Numbered from the stretch's first letter, positions 52,366 through 61,319 are shown. The stretch is DNA of 64,000 nt from Burkholderia sp. WAC0059 (GCF_002870125.1 NZ_PNEO01000016.1:62001-126000); one strand, 5' to 3'. Made by a program: numbers and translations. The notes: generated from the letters alone by a model not told the origin.

Positions 52366-53487
52366 TCAGTTCGAGTACGGCACGGGCAGGCCGTTGCGGA
52401 TCACGTAGACGGTGGTCGGCGCGCCCTGGAGGTCGCCGTTCGCGTCGAACGAGTAGGTGCCGGCCACGCCCTTGTAGTGCTCCTTCGCGAGCTGGGCGAT
52501 GAGCTTCGTGCGGTCCGTCGTGGTGCCGGCCTTGACCATCGCGTCGGCCAGCATCTTCACGCCGTCGTAGTAGTTGACCGCGTACACCTGCGTGTCGATG
52601 TGATAGGCGGCCTTGTACTTGCGCAGGAACTCGCGGCCCTGCGGCGTGCGTTCGAGCGCGACGCCGCCCTGTGCGCAGTAGACGATCGAAGCCGCGTCGC
52701 CGGCGACCTTGCCCATGTCGGCCGAGCAGATGCCGTCGCCGCCGAGCAGTTTCGCGCGCAGGCCGCGCTGGACCATCTGCCGCGCCATCGGGCCGCCCTG
52801 CGCCGCATAGCCGCCGAGGAAGATCACGTCGGGGTTCTTCGACTTGATGGTCGTGAGGATGCCGAGGAAATCGGTGGCCTGGGAGTTCGTGTACTCGCGG
52901 TCGACGATCTGGATGCCGTTCGCCTGCGCGACCTTGATGAACTGCTCGGCGACGCCCTGCCCGTAGGCGGTGCGGTCGTCGACGACGGCGGCCGTTTTGG
53001 CCTTCAGCGTCTTCGCCGCGAACGCGCCCATCGTGCCGCCGAGCTGCTCGTCGCTTGCACCGATGCGGAAGATGTTCTTGAAGCCCTGCTTCGTCAGGTC
53101 CGGGTTCGACGCCACGGGCAGCATCGGCACGTTGGCGGCGTTGTAGACGCGCGAGGCCGGAATCGCCACGCCCGAGTTGTACGGGCCGACCACGGCGATG
53201 ACGCCGCTGTCCGAGAGCTTCTGCGCGACCTGCACGCCGACCTTCGGGTCGGCCTGGTCGTCTTCGGAGTCCAGCTTGAACGTGACCTTCTGGCCCGCGA
53301 CCGTCACGCCCGTCTTGTTCAGCTCGTCGATGGCGAGCTGCGCGCCGTTTTCGTTGTCCTTGCCGTTGGCCGCCTGCGGCCCGGTGAGCGGGGCCGAGTG
53401 GCCGATGGTGACGACCGCCTGGGCATGGGCGGCGGCAGCGAAACTGCCGGCCGACAGCATGGTCAGGGCAAGGGCGAATTTGCGCAT
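52366..53487 (-). CDS. ABC transporter periplasmic binding protein (branched-chain amino-acid type)
   Basis: A 373-residue LivK-type binding protein. The signal peptide is KFALALTMLSAGSFAAAAHA. The mature protein begins VVTIGHSAPLTGPQAANGKDNENG, and GVIAVVGPYNSGVAIPAS and IFRIGASDEQLGGTMG are typical type I periplasmic-binding segments. No permease or ATPase is adjacent. Its position between the dehydratase and the regulator suggests it binds hydroxyproline or a related imino acid. ATG 53487 has a GAGGAG element before it. Confidence 0.85.
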   Translation of the reverse strand: MRKFALALTMLSAGSFAAAAHAQAVVTIGHSAPLTGPQAANGKDNENGAQLAIDELNKTGVTVAGQKVTFKLDSEDDQADPKVGVQVAQKLSDSGVIAVVGPYNSGVAIPASRVYNAANVPMLPVASNPDLTKQGFKNIFRIGASDEQLGGTMGAFAAKTLKAKTAAVVDDRTAYGQGVAEQFIKVAQANGIQIVDREYTNSQATDFLGILTTIKSKNPDVIFLGGYAAQGGPMARQMVQRGLRAKLLGGDGICSADMGKVAGDAASIVYCAQGGVALERTPQGREFLRKYKAAYHIDTQVYAVNYYDGVKMLADAMVKAGTTTDRTKLIAQLAKEHYKGVAGTYSFDANGDLQGAPTTVYVIRNGLPVPYSN

Positions 53488-53509
53488 GCGTGACTCCTCG
53501 AATTGGGTT

Positions 53510-53531
53510 GATAAGGAAACCACTCTAGCGT
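53510..53531. promoter_or_regulatory. Weak third copy of the GntR-type operator, before the binding-protein gene
   Basis: ATTGGGTTGATAAGGAAACCAC resembles the two near-identical sequences between the divergent regulator and reductase genes (54400-54420 and 54544-54565), with more mismatches. It lies 23 bp upstream of the start codon of the binding protein. Confidence 0.3.
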
Positions 53532-53559
53532 CCCAATTGGTTGCGCCGCAAGCTGATTT

Positions 53560-53582
53560 CAAAAATCCAGGGTCTTACCTGG
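53560..53582 (-). terminator. Intrinsic terminator after the GntR gene
   Basis: On the minus strand CCAGG-taagac-CCTGG is followed by ATTTTT. It separates the regulator gene from the binding-protein gene, so the latter probably has its own promoter. Confidence 0.5.
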
Positions 53583-53635
53583 TTCAAAAAAAACCATTCG
53601 ATTTCGATGGGGCCGATGGCCGGCTGGCGCGGCAT

Positions 53636-54370
53636 TCAGTGCGGCGCGATATCGCGGCGAACCCGGCGCAGATGCTGCTCGACGTAGAACGCGGCGGCGT
53701 CGGCGTTGCCCTCGACGATGGCCTCGTAGATGAGCCGATGCTCCGAAACGTAGAGCCGGATGCGCGCCGCGTCGTAGATGGCGTCGTCCTTGAGCCGTTT
53801 CCAGAGCGGCTGGTCCATCGTGCTGGCGACTTCGTCGGCGATCTTGATGATGAGCGCGTCGCCCGTCATCACGGCCAACTGGCGGTGGAAGAGCCGGTCG
53901 CTCTCGTTCCAGAGCGCGCGCTGGTGGAGGTCGGAGATGTCCGAGATCGTCTCCATCTGCGCGAGATAGTGCTCGGCCTGGCGGTCGCGCTTCGCGCGCG
54001 CCGCCGCGAGCCGGACGATGGCCGGCTCGAGGATGAGGCGAACGTTGAGCGTGCCGGTCGGGCTGAAGTCCGCGTCGGGCGCCGCGCCGTCCGAGGCAGC
54101 GGCCGCGAGGATGTCCGGGGCGTTCGACGCGATGTAGGTGCCGGAATTGCGCCGCGTGAAGACGAGCCCTTCGTTTTGCAGCGAGCCGATCGCCTCGCGC
54201 ACCGCCGGCCGGCCCACGCCGAACAGCGACGCGAGTTCGCGCTCCGAGGGCAGGCGCGCGTCGGGCGCGAAACGGCCCGAGCGGATTTCGTCACGAATTT
54301 TTTCCGCGACCTGCTCGTAAATCTGCAGCGGCCGAAAGCCGCTTTCCAGCTCCAGATGCGCGGACGCCAT
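53636..54370 (-). CDS. GntR-family regulator (FadR subfamily)
   Basis: A 244-residue regulator. The N-terminal winged helix (residues about 12-75) has QVAEKIRDEIRSGRFAPDARLPSERELASLFGVGRPAVREAIGSL, cited in outline. The C-terminal all-helical FCD-type domain contains the metal/ligand histidines in SDRLFHRQLA and YVSEHRLIYEAI. It most likely controls the hydroxyproline genes on both sides. I choose ATG 54370 because GGGAGG lies seven bases upstream; a TTG nine codons earlier is less likely. Confidence 0.85.
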   Translation of the reverse strand: MASAHLELESGFRPLQIYEQVAEKIRDEIRSGRFAPDARLPSERELASLFGVGRPAVREAIGSLQNEGLVFTRRNSGTYIASNAPDILAAAASDGAAPDADFSPTGTLNVRLILEPAIVRLAAARAKRDRQAEHYLAQMETISDISDLHQRALWNESDRLFHRQLAVMTGDALIIKIADEVASTMDQPLWKRLKDDAIYDAARIRLYVSEHRLIYEAIVEGNADAAAFYVEQHLRRVRRDIAPH

Positions 54371-54399
54371 GTTTTCGCCTCCCAACCCGGCTGCCAACG

Positions 54400-54420
54400 A
54401 TTGGTTGAAATATAACCCAG
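54400..54420. promoter_or_regulatory. Operator-like repeat, copy 1 (GntR side)
   Basis: ATTGGTTGAAATATAACCCAG lies 30 bp upstream of the regulator start. It repeats, inverted in orientation, at 54544-54565 (reading ATTGGTTCACATATAATCCCAG on the minus strand). The outer parts form an imperfect inverted repeat (TTGGTT with AACCCA). Confidence 0.55.
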
Positions 54421-54543
54421 ATCGAGCGGCATCCGCATGACGCGGGAATGGTCCGGACGACGTATTCGACTTGCCCGGGCGTTAGAGATGGCGGAAAACC
54501 GGGGCGGGCGGGCCGTCCTCATCCCCAGGACGCGTGCATTGCT

Positions 54544-54565
54544 CTGGGATTATATGTGAACCAAT
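54544..54565. promoter_or_regulatory. Operator-like repeat, copy 2 (reductase side)
   Basis: CTGGGATTATATGTGAACCAAT on the plus strand is the reverse orientation of the copy at 54400-54420, with only three or four differences. It lies about 155 bp before the reductase start codon. Confidence 0.55.
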
Positions 54566-54719
54566 TTGACTTATCGATCTGCCGATCTGGGTTGCAGTAG
54601 TACCATTGGCGAGATACATTCGGGGTTCCGACAACGCGACGGAACCGACGGCCGGGACAACATAGGCCACGTCGGGCCGGCCGTTTTCCGTTCCTTTTTC
54701 CGCTTTCCAGGGTGCCCTC

Positions 54720-55655
54720 ATGACCTCGCAATCCGGCTTTCCCGTTTTCGATGCCGCCGCCACCGCGGCCCTGCTCGGCTACGACGCGCTGGTCGGCGCG
54801 TTGCGCGAGACCGTCGTCGAGTACGGGCGCGGCGTGGTCACGAGCCCCGAGCGGCTCGTGACGCCGCTCGCGGGCGACGGCCTGATGCTGTCGATGCCGG
54901 CGGTCGCCGCCGACCTCGCGATCCACAAGCTCGTGAACGTCTGCCGCTCGAACGCGGCGCGCGGGATTCCGACCATCCACGGCCAGGTCCTCGCCTGCGA
55001 CTCGGTGACGGGCGTGCCGCTGTTCGTGCTCGACGGCCCGACGGTGACGGGCCGCCGCACGGCCGCCGTGACGATGCTCGGCATCGACCTGCTGCACGGC
55101 GCGCCGCGCGAGGTGCTGATCGTCGGCACGGGCACGCAGGCCGCCAATCACGCGCAGGCGCTCGCGCAGCTTCATCCGGGCGTCAGGGTGCTGATTCAGG
55201 GGCGCTCCGCGCAGCGCGCGGCGGATTTCTGCGCGCGTTACGCGTCGATCGCGCCGACGGCGACGCCGCTCGAAGGCGACGTCGTGCCCGAGACGGTCGA
55301 CGTCGTGATCACCGCCACCATGAGCAAGACGCCCGTCTATACCGGGGCGGCTCGCGCTGGGCGTCTCGTCGTCGGCGTGGGAGCCTTCACGCCCGACGCG
55401 GCCGAGGTGGCGGCGGCGACCGTGCGCGGCAGCTATGCCGTCGTCGACGATCCGCTCGGGGCCAAACACGAAGCGGGCGATCTGATTCTCGCGCAGACGG
55501 ATTGGCGCGACGTGGCATCGCTTGCCGACGTCATTCTCGGGAAGGCCCAGCCGGCCGGCCCCGTCTTCTTCAAGAGCGTCGGCTGCGCGGCCTGGGACCT
55601 GGCCGCCTGCCGCGTGGCGAGGCCGGCGGCCGTGCGGCAGGCGGCCGCCGGCTGA
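54720..55655 (+). CDS. Ornithine cyclodeaminase-family enzyme, predicted pyrroline-2-carboxylate reductase
   Basis: A 311-residue protein of the ornithine cyclodeaminase/mu-crystallin family. The NAD(P)-binding motif is EVLIVGTGTQAANHAQALAQL near residues 134-155, and KLVNVCRSNAARGIPTIHG is the usual substrate-side segment near 70-88. Several members reduce the imine delta1-pyrroline-2-carboxylate to L-proline. Next to a Cys/Thr dehydratase that would produce this imine, that role is the best guess. It is divergent from the regulator. True ornithine cyclodeaminase activity cannot be excluded. Confidence 0.75.
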   Translation: MTSQSGFPVFDAAATAALLGYDALVGALRETVVEYGRGVVTSPERLVTPLAGDGLMLSMPAVAADLAIHKLVNVCRSNAARGIPTIHGQVLACDSVTGVPLFVLDGPTVTGRRTAAVTMLGIDLLHGAPREVLIVGTGTQAANHAQALAQLHPGVRVLIQGRSAQRAADFCARYASIAPTATPLEGDVVPETVDVVITATMSKTPVYTGAARAGRLVVGVGAFTPDAAEVAAATVRGSYAVVDDPLGAKHEAGDLILAQTDWRDVASLADVILGKAQPAGPVFFKSVGCAAWDLAACRVARPAAVRQAAAG

Positions 55656-55687
55656 CCGCGCGAGACCCTGGGTTTCGGCCCGGTCGA

Positions 55688-55948
55688 TCAGTCCTCGTCG
55701 GCGTTTTCGGCTTCCTTACGCTCCCGCCGCTCCTCGTTGCCGCGGCGGGCGCGCAGCCGCTGGCGCGCCAGCACGGCGATGACCTCGCGCGTGCTGGCGC
55801 CGGCCGGAATCTCGTTGCGGATGAGGTCCGGCACCATCGGCAATCCCGCGCGTTGCCGGCGCAGGGCTTTGGCGATGGCCCTGCGGCATTCTTCCCCGTG
55901 ACAATCCCATTCGTCGCGGATTCTTTCGCAGTAACGGCACTTGTCCAT
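55688..55948 (-). CDS. Small four-cysteine protein, 86 aa, unknown
   Basis: An 86-residue basic protein. Four cysteines, C4, C7, C16 and C21 (CRYC then CHGEEC), form a compact set that could bind zinc. The rest is Arg/Glu-rich and helical (EVIAVLARQRLRARRGNEERRERKEAENADED). I recognise no family. The ATG at 55948 is chosen because the cysteine set begins right after it; the frame upstream lacks such character. It is convergent with the reductase gene and divergent from the LysR gene. Confidence 0.55.
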   Translation of the reverse strand: MDKCRYCERIRDEWDCHGEECRRAIAKALRRQRAGLPMVPDLIRNEIPAGASTREVIAVLARQRLRARRGNEERRERKEAENADED

Positions 55949-56133
55949 GCCGGACAGTTTAGCCGCAATCCTGGATGCGTTGCTGGGCGCTCCAGGGCCG
56001 GAAAACGGCCGGAAAATCGCGCGAAATCCGGCGCACAGGGCATCGGCGGACGCCGGCAGGCGTCGATGGACCGTCGTGCGATCGTGTCCGCGCGCCTTCC
56101 GGATGCGCACGGCGTCAGGCGATAATCCGACTC

Positions 56134-57102
56134 ATGAACCCGCCCCCTTCGCCTCCCCTGAAAGCGCTGGAATTGCGGCAGTTGCGCTATTTCTCGGCGC
56201 TTGCGCGCGAACTGCACTTCGGCCGGGCCGCGGAGGCCGTCCACGTCACCCAGCCGGCGCTTAGCCAGCAGATCGCCAGGCTGGAAGAACTCGTCGGCAC
56301 GCCGCTCTTCGTGCGCGAATCGCGCGGCGTCACGTTGACGCCGGCCGGGGCGGCGCTGCGCGACGGGATCGACCCGGTGTTCGCGCAACTGAACCTGGCG
56401 CTCAGGGCCGCGCGCGATGCGGGAGAGAGGCGGGCCTATACGCTCTCGATCGGGCTCGTCGAATACACGAACCTGCCGTTCGTTCCGCCCGCGCTGATCC
56501 GTCTGCAGGCGCTGTACCCCGACGTCAACATCGTCCGGCATGAGATGAACGCGAAGCGGCAACTGACGGCGCTCGCGGCGGACGAGATCGACGTCGGCTT
56601 CGGCGTGCCCGTCGAGCAGCCCGGACGCCGGGGGCGCATCGGCTCCGGGCGCCTGCTCGATTCGGGATGGTGTCTGCTGATGCGCCGCGATCACCGGTTC
56701 GCGCAGCGCGCGCGCCTGCGGATCGACGAGCTGGAAGGGGAGCGGCTCATCGTGCCGGCGCGGTCCGTCAACGAGCCGCTCTACGATTCGGTGCTGTCGC
56801 GCTTCGCCGGTGCGGGCGTCAAGCCCAACCTCGTCTACGAGACGACGCAGTCGCAGGTCGGCATCGCCCTCGTCGACCAGGGGCTCGGTTCGCTGCTCGG
56901 CGCGGCCTACGTCTTCGCCTCGGTGCCGGCCTCGCTCGTGTACTGTCCCGTCGACGGCTTCGATCCGCTGGTCGTTCAGGTCTTTTTTCGCGAGGACGAG
57001 CGCAATCCGCTCGTCCTCGACTTCATCGAGCTGGCCGTCGAAGAGGCCCGCCGCGCGCAGACGAACGGCCTCGCACCGGCCGGCGACGGCGCGGCCGATT
57101 AG
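56134..57102 (+). CDS. LysR-family transcriptional regulator
   Basis: A 322-residue LysR regulator. The helix-turn-helix region is LRQLRYFSALARELHFGRAAEAVHVTQPALSQQIARLEELVG (residues 13-54, cited in outline), followed by a substrate-binding domain with GLVEYTNLPFVPPALIRLQALYPDVN. It is related to the BenM/CatM branch by LELRQLRYF and GTPLFVRE. The target is probably the esterase and transporter genes downstream, which are in the same direction 262 bp away, or genes elsewhere. Confidence 0.87.
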   Translation: MNPPPSPPLKALELRQLRYFSALARELHFGRAAEAVHVTQPALSQQIARLEELVGTPLFVRESRGVTLTPAGAALRDGIDPVFAQLNLALRAARDAGERRAYTLSIGLVEYTNLPFVPPALIRLQALYPDVNIVRHEMNAKRQLTALAADEIDVGFGVPVEQPGRRGRIGSGRLLDSGWCLLMRRDHRFAQRARLRIDELEGERLIVPARSVNEPLYDSVLSRFAGAGVKPNLVYETTQSQVGIALVDQGLGSLLGAAYVFASVPASLVYCPVDGFDPLVVQVFFREDERNPLVLDFIELAVEEARRAQTNGLAPAGDGAAD

Positions 57103-57364
57103 CGAAACTTATCGCGCATCCGGCCAGATCGAATTGGCCGGATGCGCGTTTCGCCGCCACACTCCCTCCCTGGGTTGTCGACCGCCGATCCCGCCAAAGG
57201 CAGACCGCCCGGCGTAACGGACGGCTGCCGTTGCCTGCGCAGCGGTCCTGGGTTCGGCATGCCTCGCATTCCCGTTCGCGACAGGTATTCGGCACGGACC
57301 TCGTCAACGCACGACACGACGTTCGCCATCCGCATTCTAAAGAAAATATACAGGAATACTGAAT

Positions 57365-58387
57365 ATGAAATACAAGATCGTTTCCGTGCTCGGCCTTGCG
57401 GTCGGCCTCTGCGCTGCGGCTGCGTTCACGGCCGCCGACGCGCGTGCGCAAAGCGCCCCGACGGCCGCCAGCGACGGCATCGCGACCATCGTCGCGATGC
57501 GTCAGCAGTCGCTCGTCGGCACGCACGATTTTCTCGATCGCCGCGCGGCCTTCGAAAAGCTCATGAAGGCATTCCCGGTCGTGCCGGCCGGCGTCGCGAT
57601 CCGCGAGGTCGATGCGGACGGCGTGCCCGGCAAGTGGGTCTCGCCGGACCCGGTCGATTCGCCCGGCGCCCACAAGCGAGGCGTGATCCTGTATCTGCAC
57701 GGCGGCGGTTTCTACAGCGGCTCGAGCGACAGCCATCGGATGCTGGCCGGCACGCTCGCGAAGGACGCGCAGGCCGACGTGCTGCTGATCGACTACCGGC
57801 TCATGCCCGAAGCGGTCTATCCGGCCCAGATCGACGACGCCGTCACGAGCTACGAATGGCTGCTCAAGCAGGGCTATCCCGCCTCGAAGATCGCGATCGC
57901 CGGCGAGTCGGCCGGCGGCAACCTGGTGTTCGAGCTGGCGTTGCGGTTGCGCGACGCGCATCGGCCGCTGCCCTCGTCGATGGTCGCGATGAGTCCGATC
58001 ATGGATCTCACCGCGTCGGGCGCCTCCACGCAGACGAACGCCGCCATCGATCCCGTGCTGACCCGCGCCGGCCTGCTCGGCGTGACCCGCGTCTACATGC
58101 ACGGCGGCGACCCGCGCAGCGCGGCCGCGTCGCCGCTGTTCGCCGATCTGCACGGATTGCCGCCGCTGCTGCTGCAGGTCGGCCAGCGCGAAATCCTGCT
58201 CGACGACAGCGTGCGCACGGCGCGGGCCGCCGCCGAGGACGGCGTTGCCGTCGAGCTGCAGGTGTGGCCCGGCATGGTCCACCAGTGGCAGTTGTTCCCG
58301 ACCGTCGTGCCCGCCGCCCGTCGCGCGCTCGGCGAAAGCGGCGCGTTCATTCGCGCGCACATGGCAGGCGCCGGGGACATGCCGTGA
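57365..58387 (+). CDS. Exported alpha/beta hydrolase (hormone-sensitive lipase family)
   Basis: A 340-residue esterase. The signal peptide spans about residues 1-29 (IVSVLGLAVGLCAAAAFTAADARAQ). The oxyanion motif HGGG is at 112-115, the nucleophile S182 in GESAGG, and the histidine in GMVHQW near residue 306. It would hydrolyse short-chain esters in the periplasm or outside; most family relatives are cytoplasmic. ATG 57365 follows AGGAATACTG. Its stop overlaps the start of the broken EamA gene (GTGA), so the two were one unit. Confidence 0.85.
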   Translation: MKYKIVSVLGLAVGLCAAAAFTAADARAQSAPTAASDGIATIVAMRQQSLVGTHDFLDRRAAFEKLMKAFPVVPAGVAIREVDADGVPGKWVSPDPVDSPGAHKRGVILYLHGGGFYSGSSDSHRMLAGTLAKDAQADVLLIDYRLMPEAVYPAQIDDAVTSYEWLLKQGYPASKIAIAGESAGGNLVFELALRLRDAHRPLPSSMVAMSPIMDLTASGASTQTNAAIDPVLTRAGLLGVTRVYMHGGDPRSAAASPLFADLHGLPPLLLQVGQREILLDDSVRTARAAAEDGVAVELQVWPGMVHQWQLFPTVVPAARRALGESGAFIRAHMAGAGDMP

Positions 58388-59307
58388 CGGTCGTTCGCCC
58401 CGACGCAGGCGTTCGCGACGGCGCGCGTCGCCAGGGACGCCAGGGGCTGGCCTTCGGATTGCTGGCCACGCTGATCTGGGGCGGGTTTCTCGTCGTCTCC
58501 CGCTACGGCATCGGCGCGGGTCTGCACGCGACTGATCTGGCGTTCCTGCGCTATCTGACTGCTGGCCTGATTCTGCTGCCCTGGCTGCTGGGGCACTCGC
58601 CGCACCGGCTCGCCGGCGTGGGCTGGGGCAAGGGAATGTGCCTCGCCTTGCTGGCCGGCCCGCTCTTCATCGTCGTGAGCGCCAGCGGCTATCGCTACGC
58701 GCCGTTGGCTCACGCGGCCGTGATCCAGCTCGGCATGCTCACGCTCGTCAGCATCCTGCTCGCCGCCGTGATGGTCGGCGAGCGGCCGGGCGCGAGGCGA
58801 CTGATCGGCCTCGGCGTCGTGGTGGCGGGGCTGGCGGTCACGGCCGGCCCCGGTTTGCTGCGCGGCAGTTCGACCGCGTGGATCGGCGATCTGCTATTCG
58901 CGCTCGCCGGCTCGATGTGGGCGCTCTTCTCGGTGCTGCAGCGCCGATGGGGGATCGCGCCGCTTGCCGCGACCGCCGTCGTCTCGGTGTTGTCGGCCGC
59001 GGTCTATACGCCGCTCTATCTCGCCGGCAACGGGCTTCGCATTTTCAGCGTCGCGCCGCCGACCGTGCTCGTCGTGCAGATCGTCGCCTAGGGCGTGCTG
59101 TCGGGCGTCGTCGCGTTGTTTGCGTTCTCGCGGGCCGTGCAGGATCTCGGCCCCAGCCGGGCGGCGCTGTTCCCCGCGCTGTCGCCGGGCGTGGCGATTT
59201 TGCTGGGCATTCCGGTGACCGGCGATCTTCCATCAGCAGTCCAGATCATGGGTCTCGCGATCCTGACGATCGGGCTCGTCGTTGCCGTCAGTGCCCGGCG
59301 CGCCTGA
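58384..59307 (+). pseudogene. EamA/DMT-family transporter interrupted by an in-frame TAG
   Basis: A drug/metabolite transporter of ten helices (about 307 codons) read from the GTG at 58384. After codon 235 an in-frame TAG at 59089-59091 stops translation, and the same frame continues GVLSGVVALFAFSRAVQDLG through the last helices to 59307. A glutamine codon CAG at this place would restore a normal protein (VVQIVAQGVLSG), so a single C-to-T change explains it. Without suppression a product of about 235 residues lacks the last two to three helices and is probably inactive. A sequencing error is the other possibility. Confidence 0.75.
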
Positions 59308-59610
59308 GCAGCGGGTCATGGCCGGGCTCCGGATGCAACGTCCGGCGTTTCCGCCGTCGCGGCGCCTTCGAATCTTCTTCCGTAAATGGGGTGGTGCCCT
59401 CGCGCGCCCCTCGCTTCCCAGGCTTCGGACGAGACCCGGCCGATCTCCCGAAACCCTTGGTGGGACGGCCTTTCGGCGCCTGACGGCAACAAATCCTTAC
59501 ACATCTCACATTTGAGCCGGACCGAATCGGCTTACCGCACGTTAGAGTGGCACAGCCTTCGGTTTCGGGCGGTTTTCGCTCCGTTCCGTCCTTCAAATTC
59601 GTTGCAAAAA
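59308..59610. other. 303-bp intergenic region upstream of the DUF3300 gene
   Basis: No gene or clear RNA is seen. It should contain the promoter of the DUF3300 gene; I could not choose a -35/-10 pair. The sequence just before the ATG (TTGCAAAAA) is not a good ribosome site. Confidence 0.4.
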
Positions 59611-60705
59611 ATGAATAACGTCATCCCCCACAAAAGACGACTGAGCTCGCTGCTGACGATTTCCCTCATGGCCGGCACGCTCGGTTTAGCCGGCTGCAAC
59701 AAGGCCAACAACGGAACAGGCAGCGCCGCCGCCGCGTCGTCCGCCGCGTCCAGCGCGGCCGTGCCGGCGAGCACGGTCGCGTCGGAATCCGTCGTGGCGT
59801 CGGCCGTCAGCGCGGCCTACCGGCCCATGACGATGGATCAGCTCTACCAGCTCGTCGCGCCCATCGCCCTTTATCCCGACAACCTCGTTGCCGAGGTGCT
59901 GGCCGGCTCGACTCACCCGGACCAGATCGCGGCCGCGAACGCGTGGATGGGCCAGAACGCCGGCCTGAAAGATGCCGCGTTGCGCGCGGCGGTGGACCCG
60001 CAGCCCTGGGACGAGAGCGTGAAGTCGCTCACCGTGTTCCCGGCAGTGCTCAAGCAGATGGCGACCAACGCCCAGTGGACGACGGCATTGGGCGGGGCCT
60101 ACGCCAACGACTCCACCGACGTGATGAACGCCATCCAGGTCATGCGCACGCGCGCGTACGAGTGCGGCAACCTGAAGACTTCTCCGCAGTTGCGGGTCGT
60201 GCGCAGACCGGCCGTCGCGGTGCCGGTCAGCCCGACGGTCATCGTTCCGCCGCCGCCCGAGACGATCCTGATCGAACCGGTGGAGCCGGCCGTCGTCTAC
60301 GTGCCGATCTACAACCCGGCCGTCGTGTACGGCGTGCCGATGGTCCTGTATCCGGGGTATGTCTACGAGCCTTACGGCGTGGGCGCGGTCGTTACGACCG
60401 GCGTCATCTCGTTCGGCGTCGGTATCGCGATCGGCGCGTTCGTCGGCCACTACGGATGGGGCTGGCATTCGTGGGGCATGAACTGGGGGAGCCATCATCG
60501 CGACCCGGGCGTCTACCACCATGGAGCCTTCGGCGAGCGGGCGATGGGTCGTCCGATGCACCGTGAGGGCGGATTCTCGCATGCGCACTATGCGGGCGCG
60601 CGGCACGCGTTGGGCTTCCGCGGGTTCGGCGGCGGACATTTCGGGCACTTTGGCGGCGGGCGTGGCGGTGGCGGTGGCGGCGGGCGAGGCGAACGCCGAC
60701 GTTAA
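59611..60705 (+). CDS. DUF3300-family lipoprotein
   Basis: A 364-residue protein. The N-terminus has a lipobox (LGLAGC, residues about 24-29) followed by a Ser/Ala linker. The DUF3300 core starts with MTMDQLYQLVAPIALYPDNLVAEVLAGSTHPDQIA, cited in part, and has WDESVKSLTVFPAVL and the Pro/Tyr-rich VVYVPIYNPAVVYG. The tail is rich in His, Gly and Arg (RGFGGGHFGHFGGGRGGG). The family is common in proteobacteria and of unknown role, assumed envelope-associated. ATG 59611 begins MNNVIPHKRR. Confidence 0.8.
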   Translation: MNNVIPHKRRLSSLLTISLMAGTLGLAGCNKANNGTGSAAAASSAASSAAVPASTVASESVVASAVSAAYRPMTMDQLYQLVAPIALYPDNLVAEVLAGSTHPDQIAAANAWMGQNAGLKDAALRAAVDPQPWDESVKSLTVFPAVLKQMATNAQWTTALGGAYANDSTDVMNAIQVMRTRAYECGNLKTSPQLRVVRRPAVAVPVSPTVIVPPPPETILIEPVEPAVVYVPIYNPAVVYGVPMVLYPGYVYEPYGVGAVVTTGVISFGVGIAIGAFVGHYGWGWHSWGMNWGSHHRDPGVYHHGAFGERAMGRPMHREGGFSHAHYAGARHALGFRGFGGGHFGHFGGGRGGGGGGGRGERRR

Positions 60706-60881
60706 GGCCGCGCCGCGAAATGTCCGGCTGCCGACGCGAGCGTCGCCTCGCGTATCGCCCGCCGATGCCCATGCCGGCACGGCGGGCGAATCCGTTTACG
60801 CGTCGTCGGGTGCGGAGCGCACCGCGTGTCGTGCTCGCGAAAAACGAATCGACGGAAACGACTCGCGGAACGACTCTCCCC

Positions 60882-61319
60882 TCAGACGGCGATGCTCCGC
60901 TCGAGCGTCTGCTCGATGATCCACTCCTGCAGCGATACTTCGATCGTGATGAACGAGAGGTTGCCGTAGCGGCAGAAGCGGCCCGCGTGCATCTGCCCGG
61001 CCGGGTCCGCGACGATGCCGCTGATCGCGGCGCGCGGCGCGCCGCTTTCGGCACACGTTACCTCGCCGGACACGGTCAGGATTTCGACGCCGGGACCGGC
61101 GACGGCGAAGTCCTGTTCGCCGGCGCCGTGTCCGCGCGCGAGCTGCGCGTCGATCAGGCTGCCGACGGCGCCCCTCACCACCGCGCGCCGGATGGCGTGC
61201 GCGGCACACAGCGCTTCGAGCGAGGCGACCAGATCCTCGTTCGGTTTGATGCGCGCGACGACGAGACGCCCGTAGCGTCCCGTTTCGACCGTGGCGCGAG
61301 AAGAGAGCGGGCCGTTCAT
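60882..61319 (-). CDS. PPC/DUF296-domain protein (second of a tandem pair)
   Basis: A 145-residue protein made of one PPC (DUF296) domain, the fold found in plant AT-hook proteins and in small bacterial proteins of unknown role. Visible features are VVARIKPNEDLVASLEALC, the GAVGSLIDAQLARGHG strand pair, and HAGRFCRYGNLSFITIEVSL. Start ATG 61319 overlaps the stop of the upstream paralogue by four bases. Function is unknown. Confidence 0.65.
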   Translation of the reverse strand: MNGPLSSRATVETGRYGRLVVARIKPNEDLVASLEALCAAHAIRRAVVRGAVGSLIDAQLARGHGAGEQDFAVAGPGVEILTVSGEVTCAESGAPRAAISGIVADPAGQMHAGRFCRYGNLSFITIEVSLQEWIIEQTLERSIAV

